A stretch of 64,000 bases of DNA from Lewinellaceae bacterium. Its GTDB lineage: Bacteria; Bacteroidota; Bacteroidia; Chitinophagales; Saprospiraceae. The translations under genes were made by a program, and so were the position numbers. Of the stretch, positions 9,734 through 19,387 are shown piece by piece. The notes under the pieces were generated by a model. The model ran no database searches. It was not told the DNA's origin and saw only the letters and a list, made by a program, of their open reading frames with translations. The number at the start of each line of letters is the position of its first letter. Position 1 is the stretch's first letter. The stretch is from the NCBI GenBank assembly GCA_016710765.1, contig JADJUJ010000004.1, positions 310,001 through 374,000 of the forward strand. The letters run 5' to 3'.

Positions 9734-9761
9734 AAAGTCAACACCCTTTCCAAGAACTCTG

Positions 9762-11444
9762 TTAATCTGGCAGCACGTACAAGGCCCATTTTTGCACTTT
9801 AAAATCCGGTTTTGGACCAATAAAAAAGATAGTACTGTCATACAGCAGGATTTCCCCATTGGTGGTTTGAACACTGCGCTTGGGCGGGCCATATTCCTTT
9901 GTTACATCATCCATATTACTTTGCTGGATTTTAATGCCATTGGCGGTTTCTCCCTTGTTGTTTTCATTGGCAATGAGAAAAAGGGTCTTTTTGGCCCGTC
10001 CGCGGTCTTGTTTTTTCTGGCTGGTCAACAGTTTGGAGTTTGGGCCCACAGCATTGTTTTGGAAAAAAGTAAGTCCACCGCCGATGCTGATGCGATCGTT
10101 GTCAAACTGCAGGTCATCTTTTTCCAAAAACAAGTCGATATCATCTATCGTTTCCGGCATAAAAGCGGCATTCGGAGTTGGAGAGGTAAAAGCGGGGACT
10201 GGCAGTTTCCGCAACAAGCGGAGGTTTTCTGCTGCGACATTGCTTTTGCTTTTAAGCGAAAGTTTTTGCAACGCCGCATCTGCGTTGAGTGAGTCGCCAC
10301 GGATGATGTCAAGAATGGCCAGTACCACCTGTGCATCAACTGCTGCTTTGGCGTATTGTGTATCTCGCATAGCCGCTGCCGGCGCCTCTATACTGGCATA
10401 GTAAGTAGCGCGAGGCAGATCGTGCAACGCTGCCAGTGCACAGGCTTTGTTGAGGTATGCGGGTGCATAATCGGGGTTCATGGTGGTGGCTGCATCAAAA
10501 TACCGGATGGCCTCATGGAGCAGCTTTACCTTTTTTTCAAAGTCGGTAGTTCCCCGCTGACCAATGCTGCTGAAATCCAATTGTAAGGGTAAGGCATAAT
10601 CGATGGTGTCGGGACAAATATCCAGCCCGGCCAATACCGACATGACACCAGCATTGTTCAGGATTTCCGGACTCTGGTAGTCGTGTAACACATATTGATA
10701 GTAATACACAGCGTCCTGGTATTGCCCAATCAGGACAAGCATATTGGCCGTTTCATACACATTAACCAGACGTTCCAGTACTTCCGCCGAGCGCTCGTTC
10801 AGTTTTTGCCGGTCCGACAACACCGGATACATGCGCAAGGTATCGGGCAAACCATAGGCACTGTACAACGAATCGGTCAGTGCGGCCCCCCTTTTAAATA
10901 CGGGATAACCTGCAGAATACGCCAGAAACCCGCCAATGTAATCGGCCTGCGTTTCGTTCAAAACCGAATCGGCATGGGTCATCATCCCCAACAACTGGCC
11001 CACTGCCATATCGCTATACTGCTTGGCGAAGTTGCGGCGCCAGGCGTGTTTTTCATAATAATGGGAGAGTTCATGCCCAATCAACATGGCAAGGGCGGCA
11101 TCTGCATCCGCCCCAAATTTCATGCAAACATCGTATGCCTTTTCTTCGATGCCAACTTCGAGCGCATTATAATCCATCCAGGCCACTTTCCGCTGGTCCC
11201 GGGTCATCACAAAATCAGGCACAGGGTAGCGGGAGTCGCCGCGGGCAGCTACCAATTTGTTGTAAATGCCTTCCGCCCGGTGGAACTTAATGCTGTCGCC
11301 AGGAATCATATTGGCATCGTCAATGCCTTGTGAACTGCGACTGGCAAATGCGAAAACGATGGTGTCTGGTGCTGTTTTATCTTCCTGGGCAGACAGCGAA
11401 AAGGTAACCAATTGGGCTACCAACAAATAAATTAATTTTCTCAT
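9762..11444 (-). CDS. Exported M48-type metallopeptidase with TPR and C-terminal YGxP domain (paralog 2)
   Basis: 560 aa, intact. Signal peptide MRKLIYLLVAQLVTFSLSAQ. Zinc motif HELSH at 124-128 with the third ligand and helper in ETQADYIGG (E164, D168), the gluzincin arrangement of M48-like peptidases. TPR-like helices follow (about 225-360; YAPAYLNKACALAAL). The last 110 residues are a beta-rich domain shared with the paralog at 15274-16909 (NGIKI ... YGPPKR ... LYDSTIFFIG). The protein should act in the periplasm or at the surface. It is divergent from the caspase-TPR gene at 11613 (168-base shared upstream region). Substrate unknown. Confidence 0.85.
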   Translation of the reverse strand: MRKLIYLLVAQLVTFSLSAQEDKTAPDTIVFAFASRSSQGIDDANMIPGDSIKFHRAEGIYNKLVAARGDSRYPVPDFVMTRDQRKVAWMDYNALEVGIEEKAYDVCMKFGADADAALAMLIGHELSHYYEKHAWRRNFAKQYSDMAVGQLLGMMTHADSVLNETQADYIGGFLAYSAGYPVFKRGAALTDSLYSAYGLPDTLRMYPVLSDRQKLNERSAEVLERLVNVYETANMLVLIGQYQDAVYYYQYVLHDYQSPEILNNAGVMSVLAGLDICPDTIDYALPLQLDFSSIGQRGTTDFEKKVKLLHEAIRYFDAATTMNPDYAPAYLNKACALAALHDLPRATYYASIEAPAAAMRDTQYAKAAVDAQVVLAILDIIRGDSLNADAALQKLSLKSKSNVAAENLRLLRKLPVPAFTSPTPNAAFMPETIDDIDLFLEKDDLQFDNDRISIGGGLTFFQNNAVGPNSKLLTSQKKQDRGRAKKTLFLIANENNKGETANGIKIQQSNMDDVTKEYGPPKRSVQTTNGEILLYDSTIFFIGPKPDFKVQKWALYVLPD

Positions 11445-11612
11445 GTTAACAATCTTGCTTTTACGTTAAACAGAAGGCAAAAAGGGCATAAAGGCTTAAA
11501 TTTAAACGAATTACACAACACTTTGCTCGAAATTGAGTTAATATTTCACATTTTTACATCATGTATTTATATAAATGGTAATTTTCGGATATCGCTTCAA
11601 ATTTGAACTTAA

Positions 11613-13752
11613 ATGAAAATGACTGTTAATTTGGTCAGCAGCCGTTTGGTTACCGTTTTGGGTGTCGCCGTGCTGTTGTTGCTGCCCAAGGAGGGTTCAC
11701 CCCAGATCACTGCCATGGTGAAAAAGGGGGACACCCGTGCCGTGATTATTGGTATTTCCGATTATCAAAACCAAAACATACCCGATCTCGAATTTGCAGA
11801 TGCTGATGCCAAAGCATTTGCGGAGTTCCTGCAATCGAAAGCCGGAGGCCTCCTCCCTGAAGCCAATGTAAAACTCCTGACCAACCAGGATGCCACCCAG
11901 GGAAAAATGGCCGTTGCGCTGACCTGGCTGATGTCGGAAAGCAAAGAAGGTGATCGCGCTATCATTTACTTTTCCGGGCACGGCGACGTAGAAACGCTCA
12001 CCATGCTGGGCTATCTGCTCACCTACGATGCTCCTGCCACGACTTACCTTGCCGGCGGTGCTTTTCCAAATCGGCAACCTGATGGCCATTATACAGCCTT
12101 TGAGCAATGTGAACAAAGCAGATGTGATTTTTATTGCCGATGCCTGCCATGCAGGAAAATTGGCCGGGAGCGCCGTCAATGGCACCCAGGCAACGGCAAG
12201 AGCGCTCTCCTCCGCTTCCGACGATCTGGTGCGCGTGGCAAAAATCATGTCCTGCCAACCCAACGAATTTTCCCGTGAAGGCCGCGAATGGGGCGGTGGG
12301 CACAGTGTTTTCACCTACTACCTGATCGATGGCATTATTGGGCTGGCCGATACGGATGGCGACAACAAAGTGAGCCTTTTCGAATTGCAGAATTACCTAC
12401 AAACCAACGTGCGCAAAGCTGTTGCACCAAGCAAACAGCTGCCTTTGGTCACTGGAAACCTGGATCTGGTGATGGCCAGGGTGGATCCGGAGGCCAAACA
12501 AAAATTGCTGGAAGAGAAAAATCCCGGACTCGCAGAACAACCCACTACACAGCCAACCTTAACAAAGGCCCCAGCAGCACCACCTGCCTTGCCCGGCGAC
12601 TCACTTACCCTTGCTCGGTATAAGTTGTTCGGAAAAGCCCTGGAGCAGAAGCACTTTTTATACCCGGAAAAAGAATCGGCTTATGCGCTTTACATGTTGT
12701 TAAAGGACAACGAAAGCATCGCACCGTTTCTACCGCAAATGCGCGATGGTTTGGTTTCCGGATTACAGGACGAGGCACAAAAAGCGATCAACGACTACCT
12801 GGCGGCCAGTCCGGAAGAACTCAGTCGACGCTGGTCGTACGATACCGTTTACCAGTATTACCCGCAATACCTGGAAAAAGCCGCTGAACTCCTGGGGCCG
12901 CAGCACTTTTCCTTTACTGATTTGAAGGCCAAACAGTTGTATTTTGAAGGCCTGAACCTCCGCTTAAAAGGCGAGCGGGAGAAGGACCCAACATTGTTTT
13001 CCGCAGCGCAACAACGGCAGGAACTGGTGCTCATGCTGTCGCCCAATGCGCCGTATGCATTCAACGAACTGGGATTGCTCGCGCGCAGAAACGGCAAATA
13101 CCAGGAAAGCATAACTTACTTCAACAAAGCCCTGGAGGTGGCGCCTACGTGGCCCCTGGCACAAACCAACCTGTGCGGGAGTTTATTGGATCTTGACCAT
13201 ATTGATGAGGCTATAATTCATTGTAATTTGGCTATTGAGTCCGACAGTTTGTTTGCACAAGCTTATTATAATTTAGGCGTTGCCTATCGCGAAAAAACAG
13301 ATTACAAACAGGCAATAAGTAATTACCGCAATTCTATTCGCCTGGACTCCAATTACGTTAATGCCTATTTCAAACTGGGCAGTGCCTACTATTTTATTGG
13401 CGAAAAAGAAAAGGCAAAGGAGATGTGGCAAACCTGCATCCAAAAACAGCCCAATAGTCCGGAGGCTTTTAATAACCTGGCCGCTCTGGCCATGGAGAAT
13501 GGGGATTTCCCGAAGGCCCTTACGCTCCTAAATGAAGCCACTCGAATTAAACCCAATTACACTTCAGCATTGTACGACACGGCGCTTGTGCTTGGTCAAC
13601 TAAAAGAGAATGAGAAATCGTTAGACGCTTTACAAGCAGCCCTGGCATCCGGCTACAAAAGGAAACAGCGCATTTTGGATGCGCCTGAACTCGAACAAGT
13701 GCGGGAACTGCCCCGCTTCCAACAATTGATGCAGCAGTATTTTCCGGAATAA
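11613..13752 (+). CDS. Exported caspase-family (C14) protease with TPR repeats (frameshifted)
   Basis: About 712 aa after removing one T from TTTT at 12062-12065, which restores GGAFQIGNLM. A hydrophobic N-terminus (VTVLGVAVLLLLP) acts as signal peptide or anchor. The caspase p20 fold spans about 40-260: RAVIIGISDYQ, catalytic His in IIYFSGHGD (H123) and Cys in IFIADACHAGK (C178). An EF-hand-like DTDGDNKVSLFE stretch follows, then a Pro/Thr linker and, from about 430, six or more TPR units (PYAFNELGLLARRNGKYQES, AQAYYNLGVAYREKTDYKQA). Both catalytic residues are present. It is divergent from the M48 gene. The frameshift in a homopolymer is probably a sequencing error. Confidence 0.85.
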
Positions 13753-13811
13753 ACCTTTCGATATTCAGCCAACGAAGCGATTGTTATTGATTTTCCTTGC
13801 GATATTATTGT

Positions 13812-13954
13812 GGGTGCATCATAAGTACTGAATCAAGATTTTATTTGCCACGAAGGCACAAAGACAGAAAGGGCTCCCAGCGCTTTGTGTCTTTGCGCCT
13901 TCGTGGCAATTCTGTTTTGTCGTATAGCGTTGATCTAGCACTTATAATACGGCC
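13812..13954 (+). repeat. Hairpin-containing intergenic repeat, copy A
   Basis: Begins GGGTGCATCATAAGTACTGA and ends ATAATACGGCC. The core is a 25-bp inverted repeat, GCCACGAAGGCACAAAGACA... (13847-13871) against 13883-13907, with two mismatches. A homologous unit is at 20983-21137 with the same outer sequences. The hairpin type, rich in GGCACAAAGACA, resembles short dispersed repeats seen in many bacteria. Confidence 0.75.
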
Positions 13955-14040
13955 GAACTTTTCATTTATCTGGCTTCAAATTCACACGGTGTTGAAAAAG
14001 ATATCTTGATCTTCCCCCATAATTTCTTGTCTTGAAAAAC

Positions 14041-14072
14041 AAATCGGCACCGAATTGCTTCGATGCCGATTT
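14041..14072 (-). terminator. Terminator hairpin, probably of the minus-strand gene ending at 14266
   Basis: Stem AAATCGGCA/TGCCGATTT with a 14-nt loop; on the minus strand it is followed by GTTTTTC. The MITE copy 2 lies between it and the gene it would serve. Confidence 0.65.
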
Positions 14073-14078
14073 ATAAGG

Positions 14079-14239
14079 TATACTCGAAATAAAGTGGTTT
14101 GCGAATGCTCACTTGTCCTCAGCCCTCCTGGCTGCGTTATAAATACTCGCCGATGCGCTGCATCGTCTGCGTTTTATGCCTTACCATCAGAACTGATGAC
14201 TGCGCGATTATTTTCGCAAACCACTTTACTTCGAGTATA
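14079..14239 (-). mobile_element. 161-bp MITE copy 2, inverted relative to copy 1
   Basis: Reverse complement of the 9573-9733 element with four substitutions (in the segment that reads CTGATGGTAAGGCATAAAAC on the minus strand). Same length, same 27-bp terminal repeats and TA ends. It sits 26 bases after the stop of the 14266-15132 gene and separates that gene from its terminator. Confidence 0.85.
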
Positions 14240-14265
14240 AATTTGGAAAAAGGATTACCCAGTGA

Positions 14266-15132
14266 CTATTTGTACACGGCCCTTGCTTTGGGTTGCAGGC
14301 CGCAGCGCATCCAAAACGCCGCATGCATCAGTTTAACATATTCGTTGTTGGGATGCATTTTTTGTACCGTATCGTATTTGCGGGAGGCTTCCTCAAACCA
14401 GCCATCAAGTTCCAGTGAAACGGCTTCCATAACGCGCTTGAGTTCTTCCGGACTTTCTTTGTACAGCGATCCGTCTTCTGCCATTTTAATGGCTTCGTCA
14501 CGCTCGGTAGCGGTGCCCAGTTCGAAGGAAAGGGTATTGGAGCGTATGGCTTGGGAACCAGTTGTGGTCACCCACCAATCGTATTTAACACCTGTTTTAA
14601 AGGCTGCACCCTTGAGATCAACTACCAGAAAAGTATCCTTTAAGGTTTTTTCCATCAACAGTTGGTTGGCCTTGTCCCTAATTTCAAAATGATAATCCTC
14701 ATTGCCTGCAGGTTTCGACCAGTAGAAGCGTATTTTTTTCGGATCGTCTATCGTGCCCCAACCGTCGCGTTTGTCGTTGCTGCCGCCCACCATCATGATG
14801 GCTGCCATGGAGTAATTGCCAAAATCGTGATCGAAGTCGAGCTTAATTTTTGCGCCCTCTGGAAATGCTTCCAGCAGGGTAAAACTTTGTTTGCCAGACT
14901 TTTTTACAAAATTACCGTCGCAATACATCGTAACACTAGCATTGGCGGGCAATTCCACGCGGCCATTCCGTTTGAGCACGGCACCGGTAATTACTTCCTG
15001 TTTTTTCTTTTGGCCGGGAGACTGGTAGCAAATTTTGCCGTTGGCATTAACCAACACCACCGGCATGAGCTGTTGTGCCTGAAGAGAAAGTCCCAGGCAA
15101 AGGACCATAACAATTGTGATGACTTGCTTCAT
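14266..15132 (-). CDS. Exported FecR-like/TPR protein (paralog 2)
   Basis: 288 aa. Signal peptide MKQVITIVMVLCLGLSLQAQ. Residues 25-90 form a FecR-like beta module (VVLVNANGKICYQSPG, then GAVLKRNGRVELPANASVTM). The middle is beta-rich (KIRFYWSKP, GVKYDWWVTT), and the C-terminus ends in a TPR-like helix pair (GWFEEASRKYDTVQKMHPNN). The same layout is found in the 16942-17889 protein, so they are diverged paralogs. The gene lies 141 bases downstream of the M48 paralog 1 gene on the same strand. It is probably an envelope adaptor or sensor; the function is unknown. Confidence 0.75.
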   Translation of the reverse strand: MKQVITIVMVLCLGLSLQAQQLMPVVLVNANGKICYQSPGQKKKQEVITGAVLKRNGRVELPANASVTMYCDGNFVKKSGKQSFTLLEAFPEGAKIKLDFDHDFGNYSMAAIMMVGGSNDKRDGWGTIDDPKKIRFYWSKPAGNEDYHFEIRDKANQLLMEKTLKDTFLVVDLKGAAFKTGVKYDWWVTTTGSQAIRSNTLSFELGTATERDEAIKMAEDGSLYKESPEELKRVMEAVSLELDGWFEEASRKYDTVQKMHPNNEYVKLMHAAFWMRCGLQPKARAVYK

Positions 15133-15273
15133 TATCGAATAATTTTCGGACCCCTACGCATGCGCGCGACCCAACGGGTAAACGCCGTTGAATGCTAAAG
15201 ACCCAGGTTTACAAAAAGATTAAAAAAGGATTATTTGTTAACCGGGGGGAGGTTTATGTGGGTCAAAAAATTA

Positions 15274-16909
15274 TTAATCCATGGACACGCAATACGTGCC
15301 CCAACGCCACACCTTTCCGGCACGGTCGAAATGGAACAACAAACTAAGGCCGGGATAAACCCAAACGGTACCGCCAGCAGGCTGTGCAACAACACGCGTC
15401 GGAAGTCCGTAAACAGCCTCTACCTGTGTGTTTGTGTTGCCAACTACAATACCATCGCGGGTAGCATCGCCGCAGCCGGCGCCACACAATTGCACCACGG
15501 CATAGCGTTGCCCTTTGTCGGCAAAATGAACCAAAACCTTAGAATGTGGATAATCTTTGACACCACAAATGATATTTGAAGCGAGTTTAATTTCTTTAAT
15601 GTCGCTGGGAGGCTCTACCAAAAAATCCTCCAGCACCAGCTGGTCAATGGTTTCCAAACCACCAACTTTTGAATTGTTGTGCCGTTCGGGCGCCAACTGA
15701 CGTAATTTTCGCAGGTTGATATCGGCCAAAACACTGCCTTGTTTTTGCGCTGTTTCAAACAACCGATCGGCACCAACTGAGTCCTGCTGAAGTGCGTGTT
15801 GAACACCTTCCAGTACCATAGCCAACAGGGGGTCGGATCCTTTTACGGCCTTGTACTTCGACAACCAGTAGGCGGCATCTTCCCAGGCATTTTGCAGCGT
15901 AAAGCAGCAGGCCTTGTTGAGGTAAGCAGGGGCGTAGCCGGGGTCCAGATTGATGGCATCGTTGAACTGCTGAATGGCCTCATTCAACATTGCGGTCCGC
16001 TTCTGTAGCCGATCCTGCTCAAACCCCTTCAGGTTGTACAGCCTGGAATTGGGGTCGGGTTCAATGGGCAGCGCAAACGGCATTTCCTTGGTTGTAAAGG
16101 TTCATGGCAGCCAGTGCCCTCTTTACGCCAACATTATTGACGATTTCCCTGCTGGAAAAGGTTTGCAGTACATAGCGGTAATACTGTGCCGCTTCATCAA
16201 AGCGTTCGAGGAGGGAAAGGTATTGGGCGGTTTCAAAAACCGTTTGGAGTTCTTTCAGTTGGGTGGAGGCATTGTTTCCCATTCCAACCCGGTCTGAGAG
16301 CGGTGGGTAGCCGGCCAACTGGTCGGGCAATCCGTAGCTGCGGTACACCTGGGGCAGCAGGCGCGGAATGATGCCATATACATTGTATCCGGCACTGAGC
16401 GACAGGAAGCCACCGAGGTAGTCGGCCTGGGTTTCCTGTCGAATACCGTCGTCTTTGCCAGCAACAAACTGGGCAGATTCCAGATTGGTATTGGCCCGGG
16501 CAAAATTCCGGCTCCAGTCGTGTTGTTCGTAGTAGTGGGTAAGCTCGTGTCCGAGGAGGGCGGCAAGTGCATTCAGCGAATCGGCGCCAAAGCCCATACA
16601 AACATCGTAAGCGCTTTCTTCCAGGCCAATTTGCAGGGCCACTGGATTCATCCAGGCAACGTATTGCTGGCCGTCGTTCATTACAAATTCAGGTGCTGGC
16701 TTCCGAAGGTCACCGCGGGCTTGCAGTAAATCATCGTATACCTTTTTGGCCGTCTGGTATTTCCTGGGATTGACATTACCGGACGAAGCCTTACCCTGCA
16801 GATTTTGCACATAGGCAAAGATAGGATCCTGCGCTGTGAGCAGACCTGTACAAAACATACACGCAAGCAGCAAGCAGTATCGCAATCTGTTTTCCTTATT
16901 GATTTTCAT
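15274..16909 (-). CDS. Exported M48-type metallopeptidase with TPR and C-terminal YGxP domain (paralog 1, frameshifted)
   Basis: About 544 aa after removing one base near 16090 (GG on plus; exact site within 16083-16095 uncertain), which gives MNLYNKEMPFALPIEPD, aligned to the paralog's YALPLQLD. Signal peptide ends LLTAQ. Zinc site HELTH (121-125) and ETQADYLGG (E159, D163). TPR-like region YAPAYLNKACCFTLQ. C-terminal domain with DGIVVGNTNTQVEAVYGLP and LSLLFHFDRAGKVWRW, reminiscent of BamE-like folds (inference). It is 32 bases downstream of the FecR-like paralog 1 gene and so part of a CHASE2-led operon. Confidence 0.8.
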
Positions 16910-16941
16910 AGGTGCCTGATGTGGAGATGGAGCTGATTAGG

Positions 16942-17889
16942 TTACTTCAGCATTGCTTTTGCTTGATCTATAAGGTCGACCCGGGCCAAAAATGCGGCAT
17001 AGGAGCGCTTCACCAGCAAATCATTGGGATTGTCCCGAAGCATTGCTGTGTAGCAAGTATTGGCATCGTAGTAGAACTCATTTTCTTCAAGGGCAAAAGC
17101 CTGCATCAGCTGTTGTTCTACCGGGGTGGCCGTCTTGTAGGCCTCAATTTTTTCTGCCGTGGCGATGGCCCTGGCAGCGGCTTCCGGCTGGTAAACAAAT
17201 TGCATTTTGCTGGATATCGGGTCCTGTGCGTTGCTGGCATCAGCTGCCACAATCTGCCATTCGTAGGCACTTCCTGGCTCCAGGGCTAAATCGCCCATGG
17301 GAAGCAGCAAGTTGTTGTTGCGGGTACTAATGGCAGCAATAACGCCATCGTCGGATTGCCGGCTAAGGTGGAAACTTGGGTGAAAGCCATCGGGGGCTTC
17401 CCATTGAAAATTTACCGGTTTATCGGAAAGTTTTCCTGTGTACAGAATACTGGCGGTGACGGCAAATTCCTTCGTACCAAAACCTTTAACGCCGGCATGC
17501 AGGTTTTCCATTGCCTGTTCGTGGTGTTTCTCCAACTGGTGCTCATCGGTAGAGCCATCCATATTGCCCGTCATAAACAACCAAAAGCGGTTGATAAAAC
17601 TCAGCGAACTGGTATTGCCGGCTTCCTTGGCTACTTCCTCCAAAAAGTGGGTATTGGTATCGCTGAAGGCGAACACCTTCCCTTTGCACAGCAGTTTTAC
17701 TGTGCCATTCTGGTTGCATTTGATCTTTCCCTGCGGGGAAAGGGTAATGCCCGGATAAACCGAAGTGGGGGATGTTTGTTGGGGTGCGTAGTACATCACC
17801 TTTCCGGTGGTGTGGATGACCGTAATTTCATCCTGGGCTGTGCCTTGCAGGCTAAACAGAATACAAAGGCAGAATAATAGCGTTCTCAT
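16942..17889 (-). CDS. Exported FecR-like/TPR protein (paralog 1)
   Basis: 315 aa. Signal peptide MRTLLFCLCILFSLQGTAQ. FecR-like module at about 20-80 (ITVIHTTGKVMYYAP, GITLSPQGKIKCNQNGTVKL). A central beta-sandwich (VNFQWEAPDG, PGSAYEWQIVAADAS) and a C-terminal TPR-like segment (ALEENEFYYDANTCYTAML). It begins 27 bases after the CHASE2 gene and ends 32 bases before the M48 gene, so co-transcription is very likely. In cyanobacteria FecR-like and CHASE2 modules also occur together (family knowledge). Molecular role not known. Confidence 0.75.
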   Translation of the reverse strand: MRTLLFCLCILFSLQGTAQDEITVIHTTGKVMYYAPQQTSPTSVYPGITLSPQGKIKCNQNGTVKLLCKGKVFAFSDTNTHFLEEVAKEAGNTSSLSFINRFWLFMTGNMDGSTDEHQLEKHHEQAMENLHAGVKGFGTKEFAVTASILYTGKLSDKPVNFQWEAPDGFHPSFHLSRQSDDGVIAAISTRNNNLLLPMGDLALEPGSAYEWQIVAADASNAQDPISSKMQFVYQPEAAARAIATAEKIEAYKTATPVEQQLMQAFALEENEFYYDANTCYTAMLRDNPNDLLVKRSYAAFLARVDLIDQAKAMLK

Positions 17890-17916
17890 GGCAAATGTTT
17901 TTTGTTTTCCCTTGGT

Positions 17917-19179
17917 TCATTTGACTTCAGTAGGATTGGTTACCTTCGGATGATGATGTTTTGTGCGAAAATGTTCCGGAACCCGCCCGAGGGCTGGAAT
18001 ATTTTGCCGCAGGTAATAGTAAATGATGCACAAATCGAAGACCAGAATGATGGCAACAATGGCCACTGTAAAGTCCATTTTGACCTGAAAGGCATAAAAA
18101 ACCCAGGCAGTCAGCAAAAACAACAAGGCAATTTCTACCACTTGCACAAGATGCGCCCAGCGATACAAGATCTTGGGGAAAGGCTTGAAATACCAAAAGT
18201 ATTTATAATTCCAGAAAAAGAAGAAGGTATTAGCGTAAATCAGGACGATTGCAAAAAGAAAAGTGGCCCATTTTGGAAAATAGTTAATATAATCATTGTC
18301 GAGCATCATCCGAACTATATTCGCGTGAATTACCGCACCGTACATATCCGGAACAGAACGGCCGGTATAACGAGGGTTCAGGGGCGTATAAAACCGGTCT
18401 AAAATGGCATCATCCGCTGAATAATCACTCAGGTATCCAATGATGACTATTTTATCCCGAAAAATTTCCGATAAATTAACCGTCGTATCCAAAATAGTCT
18501 CCGGCTCAAAGCGGATATAGCTGTTGATATTGGTCGTTAAATGAATCCGCTCTACTTTATTGTGTCGCTTTTCCAACATTTCTACGGAGGCTGGATCGTA
18601 CATCTTGGCCACTTCTACAGCAAAACAGTAGGAAGCACCACTTTGGGTTTTTTCCATCGGACTAAAAAAGCGGACAGCTCGGGTGCTGTCGCCCGGGAAA
18701 TTCGAAAAGCCGGTACGGGTGTAATCTGAAAACAGGGTATCTGATCCAGTTACTTTTTCAAAAGCACCTGCAGATTCGCTGTAATTGACCAGCTTGTTGG
18801 CCAGCACGATGTTGTCGTGTTGTTTGAAAATTTGTTGCAACGAAGCATCGATTTCGTGGTCTTTCCTGCCCTCCAACAAAATGTCGATACCAATGACACG
18901 AGGTTGTGCTGCCTCGATGCGCTCCAGCATTTGACCGAGCGTCTTCCTGTCCGGAATACCAGTATTGACCAGTACAATGCGATCGTCGAGTTTTACCTGC
19001 GAGTTGCGGAGCCGGGAATAAACGATGTCGGTAACATCATAATCCCTGATGCCGTAGGTAAATGGATCCAGAAAATGATGCTCAATGTGAACAAAACTTA
19101 ATATCCACATCACCAAAAAAATAAAAACGGTCGCAAGAATATTATGAAGGCGAAAGATGTGTCTCCAATTAATGCGCAT
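17917..19179 (-). CDS. CHASE2-domain membrane sensor without output domain
   Basis: 420 aa. One N-terminal membrane helix (ILATVFIFLVMWILSF), a periplasmic CHASE2 domain at about 35-290 (RIVLVNTGIPDRKTLGQML, PRVIGIDILLEG, IFRDKIVIIGYLSD) and three C-terminal helices, the standard CHASE2 topology. After the last helix only about 30 cytoplasmic residues remain, with HHHP, so there is no kinase, cyclase or CHAT domain as in most CHASE2 proteins. It heads the run CHASE2, FecR-like, M48, FecR-like on the minus strand, which suggests that it senses an envelope signal for those exported partners. Divergent from the 19388 gene. Confidence 0.85.
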   Translation of the reverse strand: MRINWRHIFRLHNILATVFIFLVMWILSFVHIEHHFLDPFTYGIRDYDVTDIVYSRLRNSQVKLDDRIVLVNTGIPDRKTLGQMLERIEAAQPRVIGIDILLEGRKDHEIDASLQQIFKQHDNIVLANKLVNYSESAGAFEKVTGSDTLFSDYTRTGFSNFPGDSTRAVRFFSPMEKTQSGASYCFAVEVAKMYDPASVEMLEKRHNKVERIHLTTNINSYIRFEPETILDTTVNLSEIFRDKIVIIGYLSDYSADDAILDRFYTPLNPRYTGRSVPDMYGAVIHANIVRMMLDNDYINYFPKWATFLFAIVLIYANTFFFFWNYKYFWYFKPFPKILYRWAHLVQVVEIALLFLLTAWVFYAFQVKMDFTVAIVAIILVFDLCIIYYYLRQNIPALGRVPEHFRTKHHHPKVTNPTEVK

Positions 19180-19387
19180 AGGAAATTTCGGCGTAGGTTT
19201 AATTTTTGGCAGTTTTACGTTCTTGAAGGCACATAAATGTGCTATTAGGGTGCAAATTAGTCAAATATGTTAATACCTTGGTGCAATAAAATAAGGAGTC
19301 TCTTACTGAAAAGCCCATTCAAACCCAACGATTCAGGTAACCAAAACACTGCCCGTCAAATCAATCTGGCGACTTAAATACTTTGAA

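Noticed and set aside
13847..13907. Possible CRISPR repeat
   Set aside because: A single inverted repeat per locus, no regular direct repeats and spacers, no cas genes.
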